A DNA stretch of 64,000 bases from Bathymodiolus brooksi (lineage: Eukaryota > Mollusca > Bivalvia > Mytilida > Modiolidae), in NCBI GenBank assembly GCA_963680875.1, contig OY804579.1:37029397-37093396 (forward strand), written 5' to 3'. The notes below the pieces were generated by a model that saw only the letters and a program-made list of their open reading frames with translations, searched no databases and was not told where the DNA came from. A program made the translations under genes and the position numbers. Positions 50,901 to 63,959 of the stretch are shown one piece after another. Numbering within the stretch: position 1 is the stretch's first letter; each line of letters opens with the position of its first letter.

Positions 50901-53900
50901 ACAGTACAGTCAGAGACATTGCATGATAAATCACTGTGATAGACGTTTCAGTCTTCTTAGTGATACTGATACAGTACAGTCAGAGACATAGCGTGATAAA
51001 TCACTGTGATAGACGTTTCAGTCTTCTTAGTGATACTGATACAGTACAGTCAGAGACATAGCGTGATAAATCACTGTGATAGACGTTTCAGTCTTCTTAG
51101 TGATACTGATACAGTACAGTCAGAGACATAGCATGATAAATCACTGTGATAGATGTTTCAGTCTTCTTAGTGATACTGATACAGTACAGTCAGAGACATA
51201 GCGTGATAAATCACTGTGATAGACATTTCAGTCTTCTTAGTGATACTGATACAGTACAGTCAGAGACATAGCGTGATAAATCACTGTGATAGACGTTTCA
51301 GTCTTCTTAGTGATACTGATACAGTTCAGTCAGAGACATAGCGTGATAAATAACTGTGATAGACGTTTCAGTCTTCTTAGTGATACTGATACAGTACAGT
51401 CAGAGACATAGCATGATAAATCACTGTGATAGACGTTTCAGTCTTCTTAGTGATACTGATACAGTACAGTCAGAGACATAGCATGATAAATCACTGTGAT
51501 AGACGTTTCAGTCTTCTTAGTGATACTGATACAGTACAGTCAGAGACATAGCGTGATAAATCACTGTGATAGACGTTTCAGTCTTCTTAGTGATACTGAT
51601 ACAGTACAGTCAGAGACATAGCATGATAAATCACTGTGATAGACGTTTCAGTCTTCTTAGTGATACTGATACAGTACAGTCAGAGACATAGCATGATAAA
51701 TCACTGTGATAGACGTTTCAGTCTTCTTAATGATACTGATACAGTACAGTCAGAGACATAGCATGATAAATAACTGTGATAGACATTTCAGTCTTCTTAG
51801 TGATACTGATACAGTACAGTCAGAGACATAGCGTGATAAATCACTGTGATAGACGTTTCAGTCTTCTTAGTGATACTGATACAGTACAGTCAGAGACATA
51901 GCATGATAAATCACTGTGATAGACGTTTCAGTCTTCTTAGTGATACTGATACGGTACAGTCAGAGACATAGCATGATAAATCACTGTGATAGACGTTTCA
52001 GTCTTCTTAGTGATACTGATACAGTACAGTCAGAGACATAGCATGATAAATCACTGTGATAGACGTTTCAGTCTTCTTAGTGATACTGATACAGTACAGT
52101 CAGAGACATAGCATGATAAATCACTGTGATAGACGTTTCAGTCTTCTTAGTGATACTGATACAGTACAGTCAGAGACATAGCATGATAAATCACTGTGAT
52201 AGACGTTTCAGTCTTCTTAGTGATACTGATACAGTACAGTCAGAGACATAGCATGATAAATCACTGTGATAGACGTTTCAGTCTTCTTAGTGATACTGAT
52301 ACAGTACAGTCAGAGACATAGCGTGATAAATCACTGTGATAGACGTTTCAGTCTTCTTAGTGATACTGATACAGTACAGTCAGAGACATAGCATGATAAA
52401 TCACTGTGATAGACGTTTCAGTCTTCTTAGTGATACTGATACAGTACAGTCAGAGACATAGCATGATAAATCACTGTGATAGACGTTTCAGTCTTCTTAG
52501 TGATACTGATACAGTACAGTCAGAGACATAGCGTGATAAATCACTGTGATAGACGTTTCAGTCTTCTTAGTGATACTGATACAGTACAGTCAGAGACATA
52601 GCATGATAAATCACTGTGATAGACGTTTCAGTCTTCTTAGTGATACTGATACAGTACAGTCAGAGACATAGCATGATAAATCACTGTGATAGACGTTTCA
52701 GTCTTCTTAGTGATACTGATACAGTACAGTCAGAGACATAGCATGATAAATAACTGTGATAGACGTTTCAGTCTTCTTAGTGATACTGATACAGTACAAT
52801 CAGAGACATAGCGTGATAAATCACTGTGATAGACGTTTCAGTCTTCTTAGTGATACTGATACAGTACAGTCAGAGACATAGCATGATAAATCACTGTGAT
52901 AGACGTTTCAGTCTTCTTAGTGATACTGATACAGTACAGTCAGAGACATAGCATGATAAATCACTGTGATAGACGTTTCAGTCTTCTTAGTGATACTGAT
53001 ACAGTACAGTCAGAGACATAGCGTGATAAATAACTGTGATAGACGTTTCAGTCTTTTTAGTGATACTGATACAGTACAGTCAGAGACATAGCGTGATAAA
53101 TCACTGTGATAGACGTTTCAGTCTTCTTAGTGATACTGATATAGTACATTCAGAGACATAGCATGATAAATCACTGTGATAGACGTTTCAAGTCTTCTTA
53201 GTGATACTGATATAGTACAGTCAGAGACATAGCATGATAAATCACTGTGATAGACGTTTCAGTCTTCTTAGTGATACTGATACAGTACAGTCAGAGACAT
53301 AGCATGATAAATAACTGTGATAGACGTTTCAGTCTTCTTAGTGATACTGATACAGTACAGTCAGAGACATAGCGTGATAAATCACTGTGATAGACGTTTC
53401 AGTCTTCTTAGTGATACTGATATAGTACAGTCAGAGACATAGCATGATAAATCACTGTGATAGACGTTTCAGTCTTCTTAGTGATACTGATACAGTACAG
53501 TCAGAGACATAGCATGATAAATCACTGTGATAGACGTTTCAGTCTTCTTAGTGATACTGATACAGTACAGTCAGAGACATAGCATGATAAATCACTGTGA
53601 TAGACGTTTCAGTCTTCTTAGTGATACTGATACAGTACAGTCAGAGACATTGCATGATAAATCACTGTGATAGACGTTTCAGTCTTCTTAGTGATACTGA
53701 TACAGTACAGTCAGAGACATAGCGTGATAAATCACTGTGATAGACGTTTCAGTCTTCTTAGTGATACTGATACAGTACAGTCAGAGACATAGCGTGATAA
53801 ATCACTGTGATAGACGTTTCAGTCTTCTTAGTGATACTGATACAGTACAGTCAGAGACATAGCATGATAAATCACTGTGATAGATGTTTCAGTCTTCTTA

Positions 53901-55452
53901 GTGATACTGATACAGTACAGTCAGAGACATAGCGTGATAAATCACTGTGATAGACATTTCAGTCTTCTTAGTGATACTGATACAGTACAGTCAGAGACAT
54001 AGCGTGATAAATCACTGTGATAGACGTTTCAGTCTTCTTAGTGATACTGATACAGTACAGTCAGAGACATAGCATGATAAATCACTGTGATAGACGTTTC
54101 AGTCTTCTTAGTGATACTGATACAGTACAGTCAGAGACATAGCATGATAAATCACTGTGATAGACGTTTCAGTCTTCTTAGTGATACTGATACAGTACAG
54201 TCAGAGACATAGCATGATAAATCACTGTGATAGACGTTTCAGTCTTCTTAGTGATACTGATACAGTACAGTCAGAGACATAGCGTGATAAATCACTGTGA
54301 TAGACGTTTCAGTCTTCTTAGTGATACTGATACAGTACAGTCAGAGACATAGCATGATAAATCACTGTGATAGACGTTTCAGTCTTCTTAGTGATACTGA
54401 TACAGTACAGTCAGAGACATAGCATGATAAATCACTGTGATAGACGTTTCAGTCTTCTTAGTGATACTGATACAGTACAGTCAGAGACATAGCATGATAA
54501 ATCACTGTGATAGACGTTTCAGTCTTCTTAGTGATACTGATACAGTACAGTCAGAGACATAGCATGATAAATCACTGTGATAGACGTTTCAGTCTTCTTA
54601 GTGATACTGATACAGTACAGTCAGAGACATAGCATGATAAATCACTGTGATAGACGTTTCAGTCTTCTTAGTGATACTGATACAGTACAGTCAGAGACAT
54701 AGCGTGATAAATCACTGTGATAGACGTTTCAGTCTTCTTAGTGATACTGATACAGTACAGTCAGAGACATAGCATGATAAATCACTGTGATAGACGTTTC
54801 AGTCTTCTTAGTGATACTGATACAGTACAGTCAGAGACATAGCGTGATAAATCACTGTGATAGACGTTTCAGTCTTCTTAGTGATACTGATACAGTACAG
54901 TCAGAGACATAGCATGATAAATCACTGTGATAGACGTTTCAGTCTTCTTAGTGATACTAATACAGTACAGTCAGAGACATAGCATGATAAATCACTGTGA
55001 TAGACGTTTCAGTCTTCTTAGTGATACTGATACAGTACAGTCAGAGACATAGCGTGATAAATCACTGTGATAGACGTTTCAGTCTTCTTAGTGATACTGA
55101 TACAGTACAGTCAGAGACATAGCGTGATAAATCACTGTGATAGACGTTTCAGTCTTCTTAGTGATACTGATACAGTACAGTCAGAGACATAGCGTGATAA
55201 ATCACTGTGATAGACGTTTCAGTCTTCTTAGTGATACTGATACAGTACAGTCAGAGACATAGCATGATAAATCACTGTGATAGACGTTTCAGTCTTCTTA
55301 GTGATACTGATACAGTACAGTCAGAGACATAGCGTGATAAATCACTGTGATAGACGTTTCAGTCTTCTTAGTGATACTGATACAGTACAGTCAGAGACAT
55401 AGCATGATAAATCACTGTGATAGACGTTTCAGTCTTCTTAGTGATACTGATA
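47955..55452 (+). repeat. 70-bp minisatellite, ~7.5 kb, ~107 copies
   Basis: Unit: CAGTACAGTCAGAGACATAG, C(A/G)TGATAAATCACTGTGATA, GACGTTTCAGTCTTCTTAGT, GATACTGATA. Very homogeneous; a 39-unit block (2,731 bp) is duplicated in tandem. Confidence 0.97.
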
Positions 55453-55524
55453 TACCTTTTGGATGATAGTTAGCAACACTCTAAATGCAAAAAAAAATTT
55501 CAAGGTGTGTTTAGTAGAACAAAA

Positions 55525-56657
55525 GTATAATATGAAGCAGCTGGCCGCAATACTGGTACAGATACTGGTAAATACTAGTTTCCCAGTATCTCCCAGAATT
55601 TTCCAGTATCTGCAATACTAGAAGATACTGGTCATTGCCAAAATATGAGTATTGCAGATACCGGAAGATTCTGGGAAATACTGGTTATACCAGTATTGCA
55701 GATACTGGAAGATTCGGGAAAATACTGGTTATACCAGTATTGCAGATACTGGAAGATTCTGGAAAATACTGGTTATACCAGTATTGCAGATACTGGAAGA
55801 TTCTGGAAAATACTGGTTATACCAGTATTGCAGATACTGGAAGATTAGCTACGACGCTGCGGAATGTACTTGTATATTGGTTTTTTTTGTCCTGTCTGTG
55901 CGTCTGTTATGAGAGGATGGACAGTGTATAGGGAGACCGGGAGAAAGGAGACTAGGGGCAATCATTGGTAAATTCGGCACAACTTTTCATGCTTTTTGTT
56001 CCAATGGGTGGATGCCCCAGACACGTCGTGCATGCACACTAACTGGTTCAATCCAGTGTATGTGCCTGTTCCAAGCTTTCGTAATACGCCAACAATACTG
56101 GTAATACTAGTATTGTAAAGTTTACCAGTTATTTGACCAAGTTCGGGAGTTTTACTGGTGAATTCAGGATACTAAAGTTTCCAGTATTGTGTGCTTTACA
56201 ATACTAGTATTACCAGTATTGCTGGATGAAGAATACTGGAGCTTCCAGTATCGTGTGTTTTACAATACTAGTATTGCCAGTATTGCTGGATGAAGAATAC
56301 TGGAGCTTCCAGTATCGTGTGTTTTACAATATTAGTATTACCAGTATTGTTGGATGAAGAATACTGGAGCTTCCGGTATTGTGTATAGATCAACGATTCT
56401 GGTATTTCAGTATTGTAAATGCATCATACTGGTACATCCAGTATTGTATATATACGATACTGGATTTCCGGTATTGTAACATTACAATACTAGTATTTCT
56501 AGTATTGTACAGTGTAACAATACTGGTATTACCCGTATTGTAATATTCAATACTGGTATTTCCAGTATTGTAAATATTATAATACTGGTAATACCAGTAT
56601 TGTAAATATTACAATACCGGTATTACCGGTATTGCGGCCGGCTGCTTCATATTATCC
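55525..56657. mobile_element. TIR element with 8-bp TSD, copy 2
   Basis: Same ends as copy 1 (GTATAATATGAAGCAGC; complement of right end GGATAATATGAAGCAGCC). Exact TSD GAACAAAA (55517-55524, 56658-56665). Shares the left GCAGATACTGG repeats and the right palindromic tail, but has only about three 64-bp units and a different middle (about 55960-56150). Confidence 0.9.
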
Positions 56658-56695
56658 GAACAAAAGATGTATCCAAATTACCATGATGAGTGATA

Positions 56696-56743
56696 CGTCT
56701 ATCACAGTGATTTATCATGCTATGTCTCTGACTGTACTGTATA
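56696..56743 (-). repeat. Single inverted monomer of the 70-bp satellite
   Basis: 48 bp whose complement is identical to the array segment from ATACAGTACAGTCAGAGAC to TGATAGACGT. It lies on the other side of copy 2 from the array. Confidence 0.92.
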
Positions 56744-56829
56744 ACAAAATTGCTATAGTATCTAGGTATATACTTTATATGATTGCATTGTGCTTGTTGT
56801 GTGTACTCTACATGATCACATTCCATGTA

Positions 56830-57076
56830 GCAGAGGGCCCTCGTGGTTATGATCATATGGTAGTTGGATTCACAATTACCTATCACCACTAACGTTATGA
56901 GTTTGAATCCCGCTCATGGTGAGGTGTAAATGATACAACATTATGTGATAAAGTTTATCTGTGACTTGCGGCAGGTCAGTGGTTTTCTCAGGGTAGTCTG
57001 GTTTCCTCCACCAATAAAACTGACCGCCATGATATAACAGAAATATTGTTGAAAGTGGCATTAAACACCATAACCC
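56830..57076 (+). repeat. SINE copy, near complete
   Basis: GGGCCCTCGTGGTTATGATC head, GAGTTTGAATCCCGC, GGTCAGTGGTTTTCTCAGGG, GGCATTAAACACCATAACCC. Confidence 0.86.
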
Positions 57077-57136
57077 TCCACTTTTGTGCACATTAGTCAT
57101 GAAACTAGTGTGTACTTAACACAATAATATGGTGCC

Positions 57137-57715
57137 ATTTAGTAGTGGTGTCCCGATGATCGATTATAATCGAAAATCAGTGGTTTGTTGGGTCAAATTT
57201 AGTGCTTGAGCTAAGCTATTGATTATGTGAGAAATTTCTACTTTCAATTTCACCTTCATTTTTAGGAAATCTGTGATGTAATCAAGCTGAAATAGTTAGT
57301 TTTGTATTTTGGTAAAATGTAAGTTTTATAGCAATCTTTGATGTACATTTTTTTGTATGATGATGTTTTTGCATTTGCAACAAGTATTTCATGTTAATTT
57401 ATTGTGAAAATGTCAAAAATATTTGTCAAATGATGAAGAGACAAAAATGGCTGACAACGATGACTAACCAGGTCTAATTAATGACTCGATTCCCACCATA
57501 TCTAAATTGTGTTGGTCAAGTTAAGACCGAATGAAAAAATCAGATTTATAGAAAATGAAGGTTTGTAAATATATTAGAGAACACATATTCTTATTTAGCA
57601 ATGATTTATCATTTATGTCAATTATATGTAAGTCTACAATTATTGATCTATTTAAACTGATTTGGATAATTTGTGTGATAGCCCTACTATTCATGTATTT
57701 CAAATAGTCATTTAA
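57137..57715. other. AT-rich DNA, possible TIR-element start
   Basis: AGTGGTGTCCCGATGATCGA at the left resembles ends of hAT-like elements; no matching right end was identified. Confidence 0.3.
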
Positions 57716-59406
57716 CTAGAGGCTCAGCACTGAGCTGAGCCTGTGTCGCTCACCTTTCATTCTGCTCTGAGGAAACTTAATACAGAACCTTCCCTAGCCT
57801 ATAGGTTCTCCCACCAAATTGTTGTTCGTTTTGGCAAAGCAGTTTCAGAGAAGATTATTAGAAAGCGACCAACAACTAAAAAAAGCATTGCCTGTGGCAG
57901 CCATGTTTGTTAATGGATCAAAACGAAATGAGCAATCTCTATAGTGGACCTTCCATAGATGCTTCTTATCAAGTTTCATATCATTTGGCCAAGTGGTTTC
58001 AGAGGAAAAGCTGTTTTAGAAATCGAACAATAAGAAACAAGAATTGCCTATGATGGCCATGTTTGTTAACGGATCAAAACGGAATGAGCAATTCCCCATA
58101 CAGGACCTTCCATAGATGCTTCATACCAAGTTTCGATCTATTTGGCCCAGCTGTGTCAGAGTAGAAGATTTTTAGAAATTGACCAATCAGAAAAAGGAAT
58201 TGTCTGTGGTGGCCATGTTTGTTAACAGATTGGGACAAAATGAGCAATCTTTATAAGAGGACTTTCCATAGATGCCTCCTACCAAGTTTCGGATCATTTG
58301 GCCATGGGGTTTCAGAGGAGATTTTTAGAAATAGACCAATCAGAAACAAGAATCGCCTGTGGTTGCCATGTTTGTTAATGGATCGGGACAGAATGAGCAA
58401 TCTTTATAGAGGACCTTCCATAGATGCTTCCTACCACGTTTCGGTTCATTTGGCCATGTGGTTTCAGAGGAGAAGATTTTTAGAAATAGACCAATCAGAA
58501 ACAAGAATCGCCTGTGGTGGCCATGGTTTGTTAATGGAATTGGAACAAAATGAGTACTCTTTATAGTGGACCGCCCATAGATGCTTCCTACCAAGTTTCG
58601 GATCATTTGACCAAGCGGTTTCAGAGGAGAAGAATTTTAAAAATCAGCCAATCAGAAACAAGAATCGTCTGTGGTGGGCATGTTTGTTAATGGATCGGGA
58701 CGGAATGAGCAATTTTTATAGAGGACCTTCCATAGATGCTTCCTACTAAGTTTCGTATCATCTGGCCAAGCGGTTACAGAAGAGAAGAATGTTTAAAATC
58801 AGCCAATCAGAAACAAGAATCGCCTGTGGCGGCCATGTTTGTTAACGGATCAGGACGAAATGAGCAATCTTTATAGAGGGCCTTCCATAGATGCTTCCTA
58901 CCATGTTTCAGTTCATTTGGCTGAGGGGTTTTAGAGGCATATTTATCTGTAATTCAATTCATAGTATCTATTTTTAAATTAGAGTTATCTCCCTTTCCAC
59001 ACAAAAAATATTTTTTTAGAAAGCATACAATCATAAACATGAATTGCCTGTGGCGGCCATGTTTGTTAATGGATCGAGATGAAATTAGCAATCTTTATAG
59101 AGGACCTTCCATAGATGCTTCCTACCAAGTTTCAGTTCATTTGGCTAAGGGGTTTCAGAGGAGAAGATTTTTTAAAAATTGGCCAATCAGAAACAAGAAT
59201 TGCCTGTGGTGGCCATGTTTGTATGTGGATCGGGACAAAATGAGCAATCTTTATAGAAGACCTTCCTTAGATGCTTCCTACCAAGTTTCAGTTCATATGG
59301 CTGAGGGGTTTCAGAGGAGAAGATTAAAATGTGAAAAGTTAACGGAAGACAGACGACGGACGCCAAGTGATGGCAAAAGCTCACATTGCCTTTGGCAAGG
59401 TGAGCT
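57716..59406 (+). mobile_element. AGGTGAGCT element, complete copy
   Basis: CTAGAGGCTCAGCACTGAGC start with a local hairpin, eight or nine ~157-bp subrepeats (CCTTCCATAGATGCTTCCTA, GTGGCGGCCATGTTTGTTAA), end hairpin 59378-59406. AA lies on both flanks. Confidence 0.85.
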
Positions 59407-59520
59407 AAAAAACCCAATGTTGGTTTTTTTGCACCGTAATGCACAATTAATATTCTTATTTATTTAGAGATATACATACATGTACCTTTATATTATGTCT
59501 AAATACAATAGAATATACTT

Positions 59521-59619
59521 AAGGATTGCTCGCAATTTTTGTTCGGTTCATGAAGAAATAACTTCAACCTGATTGAGGTTATTTCGAATGAACCGAACAA
59601 ATAATTTCGATCAATCCTT
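59521..59619. repeat. 99-bp hairpin
   Basis: AAGGATTG..TTGTTCGGTTCAT pairs with ATGAACCGAACAA..CAATCCTT, with AGAAATAAC/TTATTTC inside. Confidence 0.8.
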
Positions 59620-60145
59620 ATAAATTAATTCAAACTCTTTTTGCTATGATATTGAAAAATTTATATATTTTTTCAGCATAAGGCAAATAATCGTAAATAA
59701 ATTAAAATTACTCCAAAGGTGTCTCATTTAAAGAAAATCACCTGATGAAAACGGCACGCGACGCCTTGAGAACGACGTCTATTTTTAGATTCCGTTCATT
59801 GACAAATAACCTCAACTTTTTAAACCAATCAAAACACGTATAAAATGACATGTGACTAAAATTAATTTATATGAATTTGTTCATAATAATGAAGATAAAA
59901 GGAAGATGTGTTTTTTTATCATCCTGCAAGCAAGGGAGATAATCGAATGTCGACATCTTATCATTGTCTAGCGAGTACACATTAAACTCCCCTATCTATA
60001 TCTCCTGGACAAACTCCATCCCTTCCTGGGAAAAACCTGTTCAGCAATACATGCTTAATCCGATTATAATCAATGACAATGATTAGCTATGTACTGGTAA
60101 CCAATGATATATTTTGAAATTCCTTCCGATTACCATCACTACCAT
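59620..60145. other. Unique AT-rich DNA
   Basis: No gene or repeat recognised. Confidence 0.4.
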
Positions 60146-60285
60146 TTCGAACTCTCAGGGTTTTAGATTTGAGGTAAGGAAAATACCGTTAAGATTCAAA
60201 CTTCAAATTGTTCCGCTCGTTTAATGTTGTTTGAATCTTAACGGTATTTTCCTTACCTCGAAGCTAAAACCCTGAGAGTTCCGAA
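60146..60285. repeat. 140-bp hairpin with ~57-bp arms
   Basis: Arms GAACTCTCAGGGTTTTAG and GGTAAGGAAAATACCGTTAA are repeated inverted with about four mismatches around an unpaired loop CAAATTGTTCCGCTCG. Confidence 0.88.
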
Positions 60286-61528
60286 CTTCCGTTTTTTTAT
60301 AGGTGGCACTGTTACTTTCACTTAGTGTCCATGGAGTTGGGTACTCAGGCGAATTCCTGACAAAAACAACCACTGCACCTTCACAAGAGGTAGTCGAGGG
60401 GAGGTCATGATATTTTTTGAAAAGAATAAGGTCTTGGAAGTTGAACCAAACAGGGTTTTGAATATATTAGAAGGAATCTAAACTACAAACACGACTTGAA
60501 GCGAGCGGGGATAAAAAAAGGTGTCCGCCCTTGTACATGTTTATGCATTGATATTATATTTACGTGGATAGTGACAATGCCCTGTGGGCAAATGAAAAGA
60601 AATACATATAATTACATATAGCATATACCATCGGCATTGGGGGGGGACACGGTTATCTGTGCCAACAATCCATCGTATAAAATAACTACTACCCTTATGT
60701 TAATGAGATATAGGTTCTCACATTTGCAACTGTAAGATGTGATTGACATAGTTGAATGTTTCATAAACTTAGAGACTAAAAGGAAAGCCATCATTGACAT
60801 TGTCAATATATTGATTCAACCATTCAATGTTGCCATCGAAAGCCTTTTATTCGCACTGAAAATCGATTTAGGAGGCAAATGGAGGATGCATATTTTCTTA
60901 AATGATACAAAAATGTATATGTATTAGCATTTTCGTTTTCAATCAACCAATCAACCTTGCCGGTAAACAAGAAACTAATATCACATCTTCAATGTTTTCT
61001 TTATCATACCATTTCTGAAAAATAGTTGTAACATTTCAAACGTAACAATTAATTTTCATGGCTCTTATTTTTTCCACTTTTCATTTATTCCCATTTTGTT
61101 ACGAATTTTAAAAATAAAATTTTGCAAGTCAGCCATTTTGCAATATATTCCAAAGACTCTGTAATACGGTTGTTTCTATTGGTTAATAGTAGTAATATTA
61201 TCCTATCAGATGAGTTGTTGTATATTATTTTCATATATTATAATTAAAGAAATGACTACTTAACAAAAATATATTAAAGATAATAAACAGTCGTAATTTA
61301 CAATATTGTATACTTCATGAAAAAATCATTATTTATTTCATTTGCTGAACTGTAACTGTAATTAACATTCAGCAATATCACCCTTTCGAACCGAACATTG
61401 CCGAATCCAAGAAATATCGCCCTCTTGAACCGAACATTGCCGAATCCAGAAAATTTCACCTTCTCCTTCTGATTTATGCCGATTACTATAAATAGAGTGC
61501 ATTTTGTTCTGCGTTATGTGTACTTGTT
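60286..61528. other. Unique DNA, no recognised exon
   Basis: Includes paired CGAACCGAACATTGCCGAAT motifs at about 61386 and 61430 and a G run near 60640. The missing TMEM94 start exon was looked for and not seen. Confidence 0.4.
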
Positions 61529-61538
61529 ACAATAGGCA

Positions 61539-63902
61539 TGGTACCTATGAAATGCGAAACGAAATAGAAACGAAACAAAACAAAACGAAACGAAATCTAC
61601 GAAAACAAAACGAAATAAAATGAAACCAACGAAAGCAAAACGAAGTCAACGAAAACAAAGCGAAATAGACTGATATGAAGAAAATGGAAGGAAAACAAAT
61701 AAAAAAAAATTTACCATCGAAAACAAAACGAAAAAAAGAAATAAAAAAAATGATAATTCGATTTTTTCTTTAAAAATACATTAATTTTGATTAATATAAC
61801 CCATCTTGCATGTCTGTCCGTTACAGATACTCCCCATGTACATTACCCGAAACTCAATTCAAGTCAAGTTTGCTGGCCGACAAACTTTCAGAAGTTCAGA
61901 TAGGAGGCGGTCCGAGCCCGAAATCCCGAACTTAAAAACTTGAAACCCCGAATTCCTGAATTTAAACAAATGCAATTCCGACTATTTTATTTTCCCGACA
62001 TGTCACGTTTAATTACCCCCCCCCCCCCCCCCCCCTCTCTCTTTTTTTTTGTCAATAAGACGGAACTATTAACAACTGTCATACACAAGTGGGAGGTTTG
62101 ACGCGTCGTAAATTCTGGCTTAACCCACCATTTTCTTGGAAACTGCCTATCGTCGCCTTCGAAGCCACTTACGAGCCCATATTGACCTCTTATTGGAGCT
62201 TAATCTCCTTCGCAGTACAATTGTACATAATAATGCAATACAAAGGGAAGCACCCTCCTCTCCTCCCAGATATGCCATTTTGTTTGTTGTATCTCCCGCC
62301 AAAACTTGTGTGTATTCATCAAAATTTCTTGCATCGTGTATATACAAACTTGAATTCAAGTTTTCTTGAATGGAGACTTGGATGCAAAACTTGTATCGTG
62401 TATACCGGGCTTTAGGGTTGGAGAATTTACATGTACTGATTGTTTATATACTTGGTAACGTCTTAGGGTTAGACGAGTGGCATTTGCCAATCTCCTATCG
62501 GAACCCATCATTTTCCTTGGAAAATGCCTGTACCAAGACAGTTGTTTTTCAGTTGTTCCGTTGGTTGAGATGGTTGAGCTTCTTATCGGTTTTGTCGGTT
62601 TTTGTGGACTTTCCCTTTTGAATGCGCCTTGGAGTACGGTACCATTGTTATTACCTTTATTCGGTAGTGTGAAAAAAAACTGGCTTAATGTCTTACCATT
62701 GTTCTTTCCGGGACATATAGATAGGGGTAAAAAAAAACAACACTCTAAATTGTAACTTTTTATTTCAAATCCTATTGTCCTATTTTGAAGAACTTAAAAA
62801 AGCAACAACAAAACAGGACGTACAGTGAGTCCCCTCCTTACAGAAGAAACTCTGGGAAAATAAATGCTTGCAAAAACTAAATATAAGAATCTCTGGAAGT
62901 TTTATTGAAATCCATTCAGTTGTTTAGGAAGAGTTGTGGATAACGCAACAGTACCCTTTCTCTATTGTATAGCCTTTTATGACAATTACATAGCCTTAAA
63001 TGACAAAATCCAAAAGTGAAGAAATTGTAGCAAGAACTGTTAAAATGGGGGAAAATAGAAGGCACACAATGCCATTTTGGTACTAAAGAATTCCCGAATG
63101 AACCTTACCATTTGGTACTAAAGATTTCCTGTAAGATTCGTTCAATTCCATCAATTTGTTGAGGAAGAATTGCATAGATTGTGAGGGATGTACTAACGGA
63201 CAAACGGACCGCTTACTAAATACCCCCGCTATCAAGCACGGGGGAAGAGTATACAACATGTGCTGTAGGAATTTTTTCTTGTGGGGGGGGGTTATGAAAA
63301 AGGATCAAAGGGAAAAAAATGTACTTTTACAAGATATGTAGATTTTTTGTATTTTTAGAGTTCATTTTTGATAGGATTTTTATACTCCCGCCAAAAAAAG
63401 ATGGGGGTATATAGGACTTCTGCTGTCCATTCGATCGTTTGTCCGTCCAGGCCGTCACACTTTTTCGTCTCTCCGACACACTTCTTTTTTTATTTCAATT
63501 CCTCTCCTTTCACCAGACTTGACGTTGCTGTTATGGTTCCCAAATTTAAAATAAGCCACAAAGTCAAAAGGACAGACTCCCGCTGAATAAATGCATATTA
63601 TTCTTGTTCAATGGTGATCAAATCCTGTCCTCTCCTGATGAAAGACAGACATGTGTGGGAAGTACCTGTAGCTGTAGTCTAGCATAGCAATTGTGAAAAT
63701 AGATTGGATTTCTTTTAGGCCACTATTATTTTTTTTCTTCCATTTTCTTCATATCAGTCTATTTCGCTTTGTTTTCGTTGATTTCGTTTTGCGTTCGTTG
63801 ATTTCGTTTTATTTCGCTTTGCTTTCGTTGATTTCGTTTCGTTTTGTTTTCGTTGATTTCGTTTCGGTTTTTTTCGTTTCGTTTCGCACTTTATTTGTGC
63901 CA
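61539..63902. mobile_element. CGAAA-rich foldback element
   Basis: Arms of about 190 bp (GCGAAACGAAAT.., AACAAAGCGAAATAGACTGA, TATGAAGAAAATGGAAG) are inverted at the two ends. ACAATAGGCA and ACAATAGGTA flank it as a probable ~10-bp target duplication. Between lie a long C run (about 62016), and minus-strand pieces such as RSIWARKWLRRRR and PRKWWVKPEFTTR reminiscent of Harbinger nuclease N-termini, in different frames. Confidence 0.75.
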
Positions 63903-63959
63903 ACAATAGGTATCATGTTTTACGACTAAGGATTATTTTCAATTTTCAAAAAGATTACA

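Noticed and set aside
47955..55452. Possible CRISPR-like array of direct repeats
   Set aside because: Units are contiguous 70-bp repeats without unique spacers, in an animal genome.
62089..62755. Overlapping plus-strand frames of 83-108 codons
   Set aside because: Inside the CGAAA foldback element; the minus strand has the more meaningful Harbinger-like fragments, and none is intact.
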